From positions 1-53,010 of the forward strand of contig JABLXC010000026.1 of NCBI GenBank assembly GCA_013178185.1: a stretch of DNA of 53,010 nt, given 5' to 3'. This document shows positions 8,435 through 17,297 of the stretch, in pieces. Under the pieces are notes generated by a model. It saw only the letters and a list, made by a program, of their open reading frames with translations. It ran no database searches and was not told the DNA's origin. Positions within the stretch are counted from its first letter, which is position 1; each line of letters opens with the position of its first letter. Origin of the DNA: Anaerolineae bacterium. Lineage in GTDB: Bacteria; Chloroflexota; Anaerolineae; Anaerolineales; Anaerolineaceae. Position numbers and translations under genes: made by a program.

Positions 8435-8783
8435 AGTATCAATTTACTATGAACATTTACCATGAAATTTTGGTAAGATAGTTTTTGATACTGAAGCTGG
8501 CCATCAACGTTAGTAGCAAGCCATAGAGCAAACCTGTCAGGACATAAAATGTCATGAATGGAGGGGCTGGAAAGTGGTCAAGCCTTATGTTAGTTTTACC
8601 CCCAATATTCTTTCATCAAAGATCATCGAAACGATAGCAGACGTTAGAGTGATGGAATAATCCCCCGATTCTCTGAAGCGGCGGGCTTGTGAACTTTAAG
8701 CCTTCTTGGATTTGAATTTTTTATCCAAAGATACTTCGAGCAAGTTAAGATAAAACTTATTTGATGGATGGAGTGATGCTGTT
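8435..8783 (+). other. Long structured leader of the first BMP transporter operon
   Basis: The predicted transcript begins with a nested hairpin: AGTATCA (8435-8441) pairs with TGATACT (8486-8492), ACTAT (8446-8450) with ATAGT (8478-8482), and TTACC (8457-8461) with GGTAA (8472-8476). A small GACAT/ATGTC hairpin follows at 8541-8553 and a GGCTT...AAGCC one near 8691-8705. I do not recognise a known riboswitch class. No open reading frame of note is present. Function is unknown. Confidence 0.4.
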
Positions 8784-10316
8784 ATGCCAGAAGAGGTTTA
8801 CTTGTCCTTTCGTGATATTCGCAAAACCTTCCCCGGTGTGGTTGCGTTGGACGGCGTTAGTTTAGATATCTATAAAGGTGAAATACATGCGCTGTTGGGG
8901 GAAAATGGGGCCGGGAAGTCAACCTTAATGAATATTTTATATGGTTTATATCACCAGGACAGCGGTGAAATCTTTTTGAAGGGTGAAAAATACGAACACA
9001 ATACCCCCAAAAATGCGATATTGCATGGCATTGGCATGATCCATCAGCATTTTATGTTGATCCCTAATTTTACGGTGCTAGAGAACATCATTCTGGGGCA
9101 GACCTCGCCCCATCCGCCTAAATTGGAGAAGGAATATTTTAGAAACGAAGTCTTAAAGGTGGCCAATCGGTTTGGAATTACCGTTAATCTCGATCTACTG
9201 GTTGAGGAGATCAGCGTTGGGATGCAGCAAAAGATTGAGATCTTGAAGGCCTTGTATAAGGGTGCCGAACTTCTCATTCTGGATGAACCGACCTCGGTAT
9301 TGACGCCGCAGGAGAGCCAGGAACTCTTTAAGATGCTGGGGGATCTCAATAAAAAAGGGACGACTATCATCTTTATCTCGCACAAGTTAAACGAAGTGAT
9401 GCAAATCAGCGACAGAATTTCAGTTTTGCGCGATGGGAAATTAGTCGCCACGGTGAACAAAAGCGAAACCGATCACCATGAGCTTTCAAAGCTGATGGTT
9501 GGACGAGAAGTTGAAGAGGAATACGAGAAAAAGGAATCAAAGTGTGGGGAAGTCGTGCTCCTCCTTGAAAACGTCTCCCTGATTGACCATCATAATCGAG
9601 ACCGACGTATCCTTAAGGATGTCTCCTTTAAAGTTTGCGAAGGCGAAATCGTCGGCATCGCGGGTGTGGATGAAAACGGACAAAAAGAACTGGCGGAAAT
9701 CATCTCCGGTTTACGCAAGCCTAGCTCTGGAAAGATTACCATGTTCGGCAAGGATGTGACGCACGCCACCACTCGCCAACTGATTGAAATGGGGCTGTCT
9801 TATATTCCTGCTGACCGCCGCAACCAGGGACTGGTGCTAGAATTTTCGGTGGCAGATAACACGATCCTGGAAACCCATTACCAGAAGCCCTTTACCAAGG
9901 GATTCTCGCTGCAAAAGAGTGTCATCACGAAATTTGCCAATGATCTGGTGCGAGAATATGATGTCCGTACGCCCAACGTTCGTGTGCCGGTTAAGAATCT
10001 TTCGGGCGGCAACCAGCAAAAAGTGATTGTTGGGCGTGAGTTTTCTAAAAAGACGCGTTTTTTACTGGTCGTACAGCCAACCTGGGGGCTGGATGTGGGC
10101 GCGATTGAATACGTTCATCATAAACTTCTAGAAGCCCGGGATAAAGGCCTTTCGGTGCTTTTAATTTCCACTGACCTGGAAGAGGTCAGAAAACTATCAG
10201 ATCGCATCCTGGTGATTTATGAAGGAGAAATTGTTGGCCAGGCTGATGCGCAAACCAGCGTTTCTGAAATTGGTCTGATGATGGCTGGTTCGAAGAAGCA
10301 GGCAGTCAGCCTTTGA
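8784..10316 (+). CDS. BMP-type (nucleoside/simple sugar) ABC transporter ATPase, tandem domains
   Basis: The 510-residue protein has two ABC domains in one chain. The first has a full site: Walker A GENGAGKST (about residue 38), signature ISVGMQQ and Walker B LLILDEPT. The second keeps the signature LSGGNQQK but has a broken Walker A (GVDENGQKE) and VQPT in place of the usual DEPT. This asymmetry is normal for the YufO/RbsA-like ATPases that serve BMP-family nucleoside importers. It energises the two permeases encoded downstream. GGAG lies 10 nt before the ATG. It opens a unit of transporter, cyclohydrolase-like and amidohydrolase genes, so the cargo is probably a purine nucleoside or related heterocycle. 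Confidence 0.9.
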   Translation: MPEEVYLSFRDIRKTFPGVVALDGVSLDIYKGEIHALLGENGAGKSTLMNILYGLYHQDSGEIFLKGEKYEHNTPKNAILHGIGMIHQHFMLIPNFTVLENIILGQTSPHPPKLEKEYFRNEVLKVANRFGITVNLDLLVEEISVGMQQKIEILKALYKGAELLILDEPTSVLTPQESQELFKMLGDLNKKGTTIIFISHKLNEVMQISDRISVLRDGKLVATVNKSETDHHELSKLMVGREVEEEYEKKESKCGEVVLLLENVSLIDHHNRDRRILKDVSFKVCEGEIVGIAGVDENGQKELAEIISGLRKPSSGKITMFGKDVTHATTRQLIEMGLSYIPADRRNQGLVLEFSVADNTILETHYQKPFTKGFSLQKSVITKFANDLVREYDVRTPNVRVPVKNLSGGNQQKVIVGREFSKKTRFLLVVQPTWGLDVGAIEYVHHKLLEARDKGLSVLLISTDLEEVRKLSDRILVIYEGEIVGQADAQTSVSEIGLMMAGSKKQAVSL

Positions 10317-10412
10317 AAGGAGGTGATTTCTACCTGATTAAAAAAGTGAAGCACGATGTTGGAACATTCTTACCGAGAAAGTTTAAACCTTTACAAAAAA
10401 AGAGGAGTAACC

Positions 10413-11498
10413 ATGAAGAAACTGAGTTTTGTACTACTTGTTGCCCTGCTCGTTGGCATATTGGCCGCCTGTGCGCCTGCTACACCGGCACCTACCGAAG
10501 CGCCAAAAGTTGAAGAGCCAACCCAAGCGCCGGCCGCAGCCGAACCCACCAAGGCGCCTGAGCCGACTGCTGTGCCCACCGAAGCAAAGCAATATCGGGT
10601 TGCGCTTATCCTGAACACGACCATCAAGGACGGTGGCTATGCTCAGGCTGCTTATGAAAAACTGATGGAGCTTAAGGAAAAATACAACCTGGAAGTCAGC
10701 TATCAGGAAAGCGTTGGCGATGCCAATGTGAAAGATGTGTTGCGCAACTATGCGGCTGAAGGCTATGATCTGGTCTACGCCCATGAGCTTTATTTCCAGG
10801 ATGCTGTTAATGAGGTTGCTGCAGAATTTCCGGATGTGAAGTTTGGCATTTCCGGTAACAAAGCCGAGCAGCCGAACGTGGTTGCTATTGACACAACCAA
10901 CTGGCAGGGTCAATATCTGGCCGGTATTGTGGCTGGTATGATGACTAAGACCAACAAAGTTGCCATGATTACTGTTTCGCAGTCGCCGGTTGCGTTGCGC
11001 ATGGTCAATGGTATGTACTCTGCTGCTAAATCCGTGAATCCGGATGTTGAATTTGTACACCTCTTCACCGGCAGTTTCGATGATGTTGTCAAAGCCAAGG
11101 AAATGGCTACCACCGCTATCAAGGGCGGCGCGGACATTGTCTATGGCAACTGCGGTATGGGCACCACTGGGGTAATCGAAGCCGCCAAGGAAAATAACAC
11201 CATGGCAATCGGCTCGGTTGTTGACCGCAATCCGCTGGCCCCTGATCTGGTTCTGACCAGCAATATGAATGACAACGGCAAATACCTCGAGATTGCGGTT
11301 GAAGGCCTGATCAATGGTGACCTGGAATGGGGGAAGGCCTATGTGTTCGGTGTTAAAGAAGGTCTTGAAAAACTGGCCCCCTATAACAAACTGGTTACCC
11401 AGGAAGTAAAAGACGCAGTTGAAAAAGCGATTCAGGATTTCAAAGACGGGAAGATTGAACCTCCCGCCAATGACGCCTATCTCTGGGAAAAGAAATAG
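10413..11498 (+). CDS. BMP-family substrate-binding lipoprotein
   Basis: The ATG at 10413 follows GAGGAG and begins a signal peptide with lipobox GILAAC. A Thr/Pro/Ala/Glu linker of about 40 residues follows, then a BMP/PnrA-like binding domain of about 300 residues with the usual pattern: DGGYAQAAYE near the start, a central GQYLAGIVAG helix and KGGADIVYG. Characterised relatives bind purine nucleosides or other ligands; some bind simple sugars. It should feed the two permeases downstream. An in-frame ATG 19 codons earlier is rejected because it would precede the signal peptide by an unrelated stretch. A 14-bp hairpin follows the stop codon. Confidence 0.9.
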   Translation: MKKLSFVLLVALLVGILAACAPATPAPTEAPKVEEPTQAPAAAEPTKAPEPTAVPTEAKQYRVALILNTTIKDGGYAQAAYEKLMELKEKYNLEVSYQESVGDANVKDVLRNYAAEGYDLVYAHELYFQDAVNEVAAEFPDVKFGISGNKAEQPNVVAIDTTNWQGQYLAGIVAGMMTKTNKVAMITVSQSPVALRMVNGMYSAAKSVNPDVEFVHLFTGSFDDVVKAKEMATTAIKGGADIVYGNCGMGTTGVIEAAKENNTMAIGSVVDRNPLAPDLVLTSNMNDNGKYLEIAVEGLINGDLEWGKAYVFGVKEGLEKLAPYNKLVTQEVKDAVEKAIQDFKDGKIEPPANDAYLWEKK

Positions 11499-11508
11499 TT
11501 CTTGATAT

Positions 11509-11542
11509 TTTCTCCCCGGCAGTTGACGCTGCCGGGGAGAAA
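11509..11542 (+). other. Intercistronic hairpin after the BMP lipoprotein gene
   Basis: A perfect 14-bp stem (from TTTCTCCCC to GGGGAGAAA, loop TTGACG) lies 11 nt after the stop and 33 nt before the next start. There is no T-run after it. It probably stabilises the upstream mRNA so that binding protein exceeds permease. Confidence 0.65.
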
Positions 11543-11574
11543 AACCTAAAAATTTCTGATCAAAGAAAGAAATT

Positions 11575-12684
11575 ATGAGTGAAATAACTGCCACACCCAA
11601 GCCCTCGGCTCCGTTCAAAGAACAGCTGATCCAATTTGCCAGAAAGAATATGGGGTTGATCTCTGTGTTGATCTCCATTCTGGCAATTCTTTTTGCGCTC
11701 TTGATTGGCGCTATTTTAATGGCGCTGGCTGATATCAACCCCTGGGAAGCTTACTCTTACCTGATCAAAGGTTCCTTCAGAAACCGGTATGGATTTGGAG
11801 AGACTTTAACCCGCTTCGTACCGCTCTTATTTTCGAGCCTCAGCTTTGCGGTTGCACACAAATCGGGCTTTTTTAACGTTGGGGCTGAAGGACAGCTCCT
11901 GATGGGGGCAGTGGGGGCAGTGTTGGTTGGAGCTTATATCCAGGGCTTACCGCCTGTTGTTCACGTCACCCTCGCGATTCTGGCCGGAATTTTATTTGGC
12001 GCGGTATGGGCTGGAATTGCCGGTTTGCTGAAGTTGATATTCGGTTCAAACGAATTGATCAATACCATGATGATGAATTACATCGCGATATTATTTGTGG
12101 AATTTCTTATTCATGGGCCGTTGAAACCCGCCGATAGTTACCTGTATGTTTCTGCTGCGGTTCTACCTAGCGCGAGACTTCCCATCATTCTCTCAAAAAC
12201 CCCTCTTCACCTTGGATTTATCATTTCTCTGTTGGTTGTTGCCGGCGTATTTTACCTGATGTACCGCACGCCAATCGGTTATCAAATGCGCACAGTTGGC
12301 GCCAATATCCGGGCGGCAAGTTATGCGGGGATTAACATCGTTGGAGTTACGATTGCTGCTCTGGTCACAACCGGCGGCCTGGCCGGCATGGGCGGCGCGA
12401 TAGAATTAATGGGCACTCAATTTAAGATCGTCAATGGGTTTTCTTCAGGATTTGGGTATGATGGTATTGGCGTCGCTGTGATGGGACGCTATCATCCAGT
12501 TGGAATTGTTCTTTCCACCCTTTTATTCGCTATCATTCGTGTAGGAACGGGGGCGATGCAGCGCGGCGCGGGGGTTCCTTTCCCGCTGCTTAACGTTTTA
12601 CAAGGGTTGATCATAATTTTCGTCATCGCCAGCGGCTATTTGACGAACAAATTAACTGAGACGGTTATCGGAGGAAGGGCATAA
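11575..12684 (+). CDS. BMP-type ABC transporter permease 1
   Basis: A 369-residue polytopic protein of the branched-chain-type permease superfamily (BPD_transp_2, YufP/NupB-like). An N-terminal tail of about 30 polar residues is followed by eight or more hydrophobic segments. The family stretches GFFNVGAEGQLLMGA and MMMNYIAI are intact. It would pair with the next permease in the cytoplasmic membrane and take ligand from the BMP lipoprotein. Its stop codon shares one base with the start of the next gene (TAATG), so the two are translated together. The ribosome binding site is only a purine-rich AAAGAAAG stretch. Confidence 0.88.
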   Translation: MSEITATPKPSAPFKEQLIQFARKNMGLISVLISILAILFALLIGAILMALADINPWEAYSYLIKGSFRNRYGFGETLTRFVPLLFSSLSFAVAHKSGFFNVGAEGQLLMGAVGAVLVGAYIQGLPPVVHVTLAILAGILFGAVWAGIAGLLKLIFGSNELINTMMMNYIAILFVEFLIHGPLKPADSYLYVSAAVLPSARLPIILSKTPLHLGFIISLLVVAGVFYLMYRTPIGYQMRTVGANIRAASYAGINIVGVTIAALVTTGGLAGMGGAIELMGTQFKIVNGFSSGFGYDGIGVAVMGRYHPVGIVLSTLLFAIIRVGTGAMQRGAGVPFPLLNVLQGLIIIFVIASGYLTNKLTETVIGGRA

Positions 12685-13622
12685 TGCAAGTACCGCTTAT
12701 CGCAACAATTGCAACCTGGCTGGCGATGTCCATCCGTATGTCTATTCCGCTCCTCTATCCGAGCCTGGGCGGCCTGCTTTCGCAAAAGGCGGGCGTTTAC
12801 AACTTTGGTCTCGAGGGTATGATGTTGTGCGGCGCTTTCTTTGGCTACTGGGGTTCCTATAAAACCGGCAATCCATGGATGGGGCTGTTGATGGCTGTTG
12901 CATGTGGCGCCTTGCTAGGATTGCTGCTGGCGTTTACATCTATCTACCTTCGGGTCAGCCAGCTAGTGATTGGCCTTGGTATTGGCATTTTCAGCCTGGG
13001 CCTTACTGGTTACCTATTCCGGCTTTTTTCGACTACGTCCACCGGCGATGTTGCCCCAGCAGCGCCGTTGTTTCCAAAAGTTAATTTTGGTTTTCTAAAA
13101 GAGATTCCATATATTGGGGAAATTCTCTTTACCCATGATTGGATGGTTTATTTTGCGTTGGCTCTGGTCTTGGTTATCGCCTGGTTTTTCTACCGGACTA
13201 CGCCGGGCTTGAACTTTCGCGCGGTTGGAGAGAACCCCCAGGTTGCCGACACGGCAGGCGTCAACGTGATCCTATATCGCTACCTGGCGGTCGTGATCAG
13301 CGGCGCGCTGGCCGGGATGGGTGGCGCCTATCTTACAGTGACACAGACCGCCTATTTTACGGAAAATCTCAGCGCCGGTCGCGGCTGGATTGCAATTTCC
13401 GCCATCATCCTGGGCAAATTCAATCCTTGGGGTGTGCTGTTGGCTTGTCTGTTATTTGGCGCGGCGGATTCAGGGCAGATGCAGATCCAATTTATGAATC
13501 TGGGTATCCCTTATCAGTTCCTGTTGATGATCCCTTATATTATGGCGATCATTGCGATGACCGGCGTTGTTGGCAAGGTGCGTTCGCCCGCGGCAATGGG
13601 CAAACCTTATATAAAGAACTAA
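12684..13622 (+). CDS. BMP-type ABC transporter permease 2
   Basis: The second channel subunit, 312 residues, is highly hydrophobic with about eight to nine membrane segments. It carries the family block GVYNFGLEGMMLCGAFFG, equivalent to the GxxNxGxEGxxL motif of YufQ/NupC-like permeases, and a late cytoplasmic loop RAVGENPQVADTAGVN. It overlaps the preceding permease by one base, and GGAGG precedes it inside that gene. The family transports nucleosides or sugars together with the asymmetric ATPase at 8784. The gene is followed by 214 nt before the cyclohydrolase-like gene. That gap holds a weak promoter-like pair (TTGACC at 13787 and AATAAA 17 nt on), so the downstream enzymes may have an extra start site. 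Confidence 0.88.
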   Translation: MQVPLIATIATWLAMSIRMSIPLLYPSLGGLLSQKAGVYNFGLEGMMLCGAFFGYWGSYKTGNPWMGLLMAVACGALLGLLLAFTSIYLRVSQLVIGLGIGIFSLGLTGYLFRLFSTTSTGDVAPAAPLFPKVNFGFLKEIPYIGEILFTHDWMVYFALALVLVIAWFFYRTTPGLNFRAVGENPQVADTAGVNVILYRYLAVVISGALAGMGGAYLTVTQTAYFTENLSAGRGWIAISAIILGKFNPWGVLLACLLFGAADSGQMQIQFMNLGIPYQFLLMIPYIMAIIAMTGVVGKVRSPAAMGKPYIKN

Positions 13623-13836
13623 GCCAGCGGTCGCTAGAATCCCTGACCTGGCTTGCAGGTCTTCTCGTCCATATTTTTAGTGATATGGCGTATAAGCATG
13701 GATGTGGAAAGGAACCAGGAAGCAACCTTTCATCGAGAGTAGCGGGTACGCAGGGATAGAAGGCAAATCATCGAAAAAATCGGTTGTTGACCCGTTGTAG
13801 ATAGTTTTGAATAAAAATTTGAAATGTGGAGGGATC

Positions 13837-14802
13837 ATGTTCAGTATCAACCAGCAAGCAGTGAAGATTGTTAAGGAAAAAATTCTTCCGTTTGCAGAAC
13901 AATTAAACTGCAAAGTTTATCATCTAAAAAATGGCGCTACCGTAGTGGACATGGGCGTAGAGGCCCCTGGCGGCTGGATGGCAGGCAAATTACTCGTTGA
14001 GGCGACGATCGGCGGAATGGGGCATGTGGATTTTGGACAATTCAATCTAGGCGACTTGCATTACCCTTCGATTGATGTCTATATTGACCATCCGGTGGAA
14101 GCCACACTCTCTTCCCAATTCTCAGGGTGGAAATTGCCAGGTAAAGATATCCCCGGTTACATCAATCCGATCGGCTCGGGTCCGGCGCGCGCCATTGCGC
14201 GCAATGACATCTTCTCACAGTCTTGGCACTATCAGGATATCAATCACGAAACTGTGTTTGCAGCCCAGACTCAGGAAATCCCCGATGAGAGCATCGCCGA
14301 GATGGTGGCGAAAGAATGCAAACTGCCGGTAGAAAATGTGTACATCCTGGCCACCAAAACAGCCAGCCTGGCTGGCGTCATCCAGGTTTGTTCTCGGACA
14401 GTTGAACCTTCTGTGTGGCGGTTATGCCGCAAAGGTTTCGACATCGGAAAAATTATCAGTGGCATGGGTACCTGCCCGATCCCCGCGCCGGTGAAGGATG
14501 AGTTGAAAGGGATGGACCGAGTCAATACTGCCTTGCTTTATGGCGTCACGGTTCGGTATGTTGTGGACTGCACAGACGCCGAAATCGAAGCTGTCATCCA
14601 TGAGGCACCTTTTAGCGCATCGAAGCGTTACGGAGAGCGGTTTATTGATATTTTTGAAGAAGGCAATCGCGATTTCTATGTCGTAGATAAGGATATTCAT
14701 ACGGTCGCTCGCTATGAAATTACAAATTACGCCACTGGCAACACCTTTGTGGGTGGCGAATTGCGCGAGGATATGTTGAAAGACTGTTTCTACCGGAAAT
14801 AA
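13837..14802 (+). CDS. Methenyltetrahydromethanopterin cyclohydrolase (Mch) homologue
   Basis: The protein of about 321 residues resembles archaeal and methylotroph Mch over its whole length. It has an N-terminal block NGATVVDMGVEAPGGWMAGK, a central SRTVEPSVWRLCRKGFDI, then SGMGTCPIPAPVKDELKGM, and RVNTALLYG. Mch opens the imidazoline ring of methenyl-H4MPT. No other gene for H4MPT biochemistry is visible in 53 kb, and here it sits between a BMP transporter and an amidohydrolase. Hydrolysis of a related cyclic amidine, such as an imported pterin or purine, is therefore an alternative; that is inference. I start at the ATG at 13837 because GGAGGG lies just upstream. The amidohydrolase follows after 20 nt. 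Confidence 0.75.
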   Translation: MFSINQQAVKIVKEKILPFAEQLNCKVYHLKNGATVVDMGVEAPGGWMAGKLLVEATIGGMGHVDFGQFNLGDLHYPSIDVYIDHPVEATLSSQFSGWKLPGKDIPGYINPIGSGPARAIARNDIFSQSWHYQDINHETVFAAQTQEIPDESIAEMVAKECKLPVENVYILATKTASLAGVIQVCSRTVEPSVWRLCRKGFDIGKIISGMGTCPIPAPVKDELKGMDRVNTALLYGVTVRYVVDCTDAEIEAVIHEAPFSASKRYGERFIDIFEEGNRDFYVVDKDIHTVARYEITNYATGNTFVGGELREDMLKDCFYRK

Positions 14803-14822
14803 CAGGAGTCTCATTACAGCAA

Positions 14823-16196
14823 ATGATGGAAAGCAACGCAGATTTACTGATCAGGAATGCGAAAATCTGGATCGCCGAAGGGCAAAGCGGTTTTTTGTCT
14901 GAGGTTTCGGTAGCTGTAGGCAATGGGCGCATTCTGGAGGTGGGGAAACCCCAAAACCTGGAAGCCTCTTACCCTGCTACGAAGACCTGGGACGCGAAGG
15001 GAAAGTTGTTGCTGCCTGGTTTGCTCAACACACACTGTCATCTCTTTCAAACCTTCATGCGAGGTTTGGGAAAAGATTTGCCTTTCATGGATTGGATGAA
15101 CAGTTCTGTGCGGTTGTTGATGCCGATGATGGACGACGAAGCGGTTTACCTGGCTGCCATGGTGGGATGCATGGAAGCCATTCGAACCGGCACGACAACG
15201 CTGGTTGATTTCATGTACGCCAATGTGAAGCCCAGACTCTCCGATGCGGTTTTACGCGCCTTTGACGAATGCGGTATCCGCGGTATGCTGGCGCGTGGTT
15301 TCACGGATATTGATCACTTCCCCGGAAGCCCCACCCCACCTGCTTCCTGGCAGCGGGTTGAAGATACATTGGCCGATATCGAGCGGCTGCAAGCGCTTTA
15401 TAAGGGACACCCGCGCATCGGGTTTATCCTTGCCCCCAGCGTGATCTGGGCGATGACCCGTGAAGGGCTGGCGGAGACGGCGCGGTACGCTAAAGCCAAC
15501 GACCTGGTTTTGACCATGCACCTGCTGGAGACGGCCGATGACGATCAATTCAGCCAGGAACGTTATGGCAAGCGCACCACTCGTGTCCTAGAAGAAATCG
15601 GCGTGCTGGAGACACATTTTCTGGCAGTGCATACCGTTCGATTGCAAGAAGAAGACATCCGCTTGTTCGAGCAATATCATACGAAAATATCTCACAATCC
15701 GGTTGCGAACATGATCCTCGGGTCTGGGGCTGCGCCAATTTGTGAACTGGCGCGACGGGGGATACAGATTAGTCTGGGAACCGACGGAGCCGCTAGCAAT
15801 GACAGCCAGAATATGATTGAAGTAATGAAATCGGCCGCTCTATTGCAGAAGGTTCATTATCGCGATACGGCCGCGCTTTCTGCCCGCCAGGTCTTCTCGA
15901 TGGCGACGGATCAAGGCGCGGCGACCATAAAAATGGAAGATCAAATTGGCGCTTTGTTGCCGGGAATGCGAGCGGACATCCTGGTTGTAGACCTGGAAAA
16001 ACCCAACACAACCCCTTGTTACGACCCGATTGCGAGCCTGGTCTATTCCGGCAGCGAGGCGAATATCAGCTCGGTATTTGTGGAAGGATCGCTGGTGCTG
16101 GAAAATGGCGTGCTTACGCGGGTAGATGAAGAAGATATCCTCCGAAGGGCGCAGAAGAAAGCTCAGGACCTGCACCAGGCGGCGAAGATAAAATAA
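14823..16196 (+). CDS. TRZ/ATZ-family amidohydrolase (deaminase)
   Basis: A 457-residue metal-dependent amidohydrolase. The N-terminal composite domain leads into the metal motif NTHCHLFQ (near residue 67). Further ligands are in TMHLLE, AVHTV and the aspartate of GTDGAASN. The C-terminal end shows the usual LGALLPGMRAD-like turn (IGALLPGMRADILV). Relatives deaminate S-adenosylhomocysteine, 5'-methylthioadenosine, guanine or triazines. Position after a purine-type transporter and a cyclohydrolase-like gene suggests a purine or pterin amino group as target. Two ATG codons follow each other; CAGGAG lies rather far (14 nt) from the first. A terminator follows, so this is the last gene of the unit. 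Confidence 0.85.
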   Translation: MMESNADLLIRNAKIWIAEGQSGFLSEVSVAVGNGRILEVGKPQNLEASYPATKTWDAKGKLLLPGLLNTHCHLFQTFMRGLGKDLPFMDWMNSSVRLLMPMMDDEAVYLAAMVGCMEAIRTGTTTLVDFMYANVKPRLSDAVLRAFDECGIRGMLARGFTDIDHFPGSPTPPASWQRVEDTLADIERLQALYKGHPRIGFILAPSVIWAMTREGLAETARYAKANDLVLTMHLLETADDDQFSQERYGKRTTRVLEEIGVLETHFLAVHTVRLQEEDIRLFEQYHTKISHNPVANMILGSGAAPICELARRGIQISLGTDGAASNDSQNMIEVMKSAALLQKVHYRDTAALSARQVFSMATDQGAATIKMEDQIGALLPGMRADILVVDLEKPNTTPCYDPIASLVYSGSEANISSVFVEGSLVLENGVLTRVDEEDILRRAQKKAQDLHQAAKIK

Positions 16197-16234
16197 AGCT
16201 TGAACTTGGCCGGGAAAGCGGCTATTTTGTTAAG

Positions 16235-16279
16235 AAATCAAAGAGGAGCAGGGATCTACCCTGGATCCTCTTTGATTTT
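16235..16279 (+). terminator. Intrinsic terminator of the BMP/cyclohydrolase/deaminase unit
   Basis: A 13-bp stem (16235-16247 with 16266-16278), with an inner CAGGG/CCCTG pair, ends in a short T-run about 40 nt after the amidohydrolase stop. It separates this unit from the convergent repair genes. Confidence 0.75.
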
Positions 16280-16359
16280 AAGGATATACCTCAATCCTGG
16301 AGCGGATGGAAAGAAGTTCGCAGTTTTCTCTCTAACCCCGGCTGACTCTCCGGGTAATC

Positions 16360-16674
16360 TCATCCTGACGATGTCAGCCAGCCGAACCGTTTCAGATTGA
16401 TACTGCCCTGTTCATCGAAGACCACACCCTCTCCTTCAAGTAAAGCCCTCTGCAAGGCGCTGCCATACCCGAAGCCGTGTGGGCTAATTTTTCCCTTGGA
16501 ATTGATCACTCGCTGCCAGGGGACGCCGGAGCCCTCGGGCGTGGCAGCCATAGCGTATCCGACCATGCGGGCTGTGCAGCCGCCCACCAGGGCGGCAATC
16601 TGGCCGTAGGTGGCTACTTTCCCAGGCGGGATCTGACGAACCAGCGCGTAGATTTCTTCATATTTTCTCATCAT
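16360..16674 (-). CDS. Alkyltransferase-like protein (ATL), MGMT family without cysteine
   Basis: The 104-residue protein matches the DNA-binding half of O6-alkylguanine transferases: GKVATYGQIAALVG at the helix-turn-helix and the arginine-finger region. The active-site motif PCHRV is replaced by PWQRV, so Cys is Trp. Alkyltransferase-like proteins with Trp at this place are known to bind O6-alkylguanine without repairing it and to pass the lesion to nucleotide excision repair. The gene lies about 60 nt downstream of, and on the same strand as, the 3-methyladenine glycosylase gene, so a small alkylation-damage cluster is likely. Two ATG codons are adjacent at the start and no clear ribosome binding site is seen. 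Confidence 0.88.
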   Translation of the reverse strand: MMRKYEEIYALVRQIPPGKVATYGQIAALVGGCTARMVGYAMAATPEGSGVPWQRVINSKGKISPHGFGYGSALQRALLEGEGVVFDEQGSINLKRFGWLTSSG

Positions 16675-16733
16675 CGCTTATTGATTATGCCATCTTGGGC
16701 TGGAAAGGTAAAATGATTTTTAACAAAGCCGTC

Positions 16734-17297
16734 TCATGGCTGTGCAAGCTCTTGATGCCGGAAGCACGAGACGACGTGGTCGTTTACCAGCCCAACGGCC
16801 TGCATGTAGGCGTAGCAAATCGTTGGGCCGACGAATTTCATGCCGCGGCTGCGCAGAGCGCGGCTTAACTCTTCGGCAAGAGGGGTTTTTGCAGGGATTT
16901 CGCTCAACGACTGCCAATGATTTTGGAGAGGTTTTCCGCCGGTGAACTGCCACAAAAAAGCGTCAAAGCTTTTGTATTCTTTTTGGATTTGGAGGAAGGC
17001 GCGAGCGTTTTGAACAGAGGCCTCGATCTTGCGTCGGTTGCGGATGATCCGGCTTTCGAGGAGCAGCGCTTCAATTTTTTCGGCGGTGTAAGAGGCTACG
17101 ACGGCGGGGTCGAAACCATCAAAGACCTGTCGGTAGCCCTCGCGACGTTGTAAGATGGTTGACCAGCTTAAACCGGCCTGGGCGCCTTCCAATGTTAAAA
17201 ACTCAAAGAGGAGACGGTCGTCATGCAACGGCACGCCCCATTCCAAATCATGGTAGGCGATCATCAAATCCGATTTTGCCCATTCGCAGCGTTTCAA
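16734..17297 (-). CDS. tag: DNA-3-methyladenine glycosylase I
   Basis: A 187-residue protein with the full pattern of Tag: MKRCEWA at the start, YHDLEWGVP, the helix LEGAQAGLSWSTIL, and the C-terminal VNDHVVSCF. Cys4, His17 and the late His/Cys pair are the zinc ligands known from the E. coli enzyme. Tag removes 3-methyladenine from alkylated DNA. It begins at a TTG codon, with AAGGAG 8 nt upstream; the ATL gene follows it. The length equals that of the family. It is a routine repair enzyme and shows no defect. Confidence 0.94.
   Translation of the reverse strand: MKRCEWAKSDLMIAYHDLEWGVPLHDDRLLFEFLTLEGAQAGLSWSTILQRREGYRQVFDGFDPAVVASYTAEKIEALLLESRIIRNRRKIEASVQNARAFLQIQKEYKSFDAFLWQFTGGKPLQNHWQSLSEIPAKTPLAEELSRALRSRGMKFVGPTICYAYMQAVGLVNDHVVSCFRHQELAQP

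Noticed and set aside
10434-11738. A 434-codon open frame antisense to the BMP lipoprotein
   Set aside because: It is the shadow of a gene with signal peptide, lipobox and family motifs; the antisense product has no recognisable pattern and the sense gene has a clear ribosome site.
13139-13759. A 206-codon plus-strand frame within and beyond permease 2
   Set aside because: It is a shifted reading of the permease gene and has no start signal.
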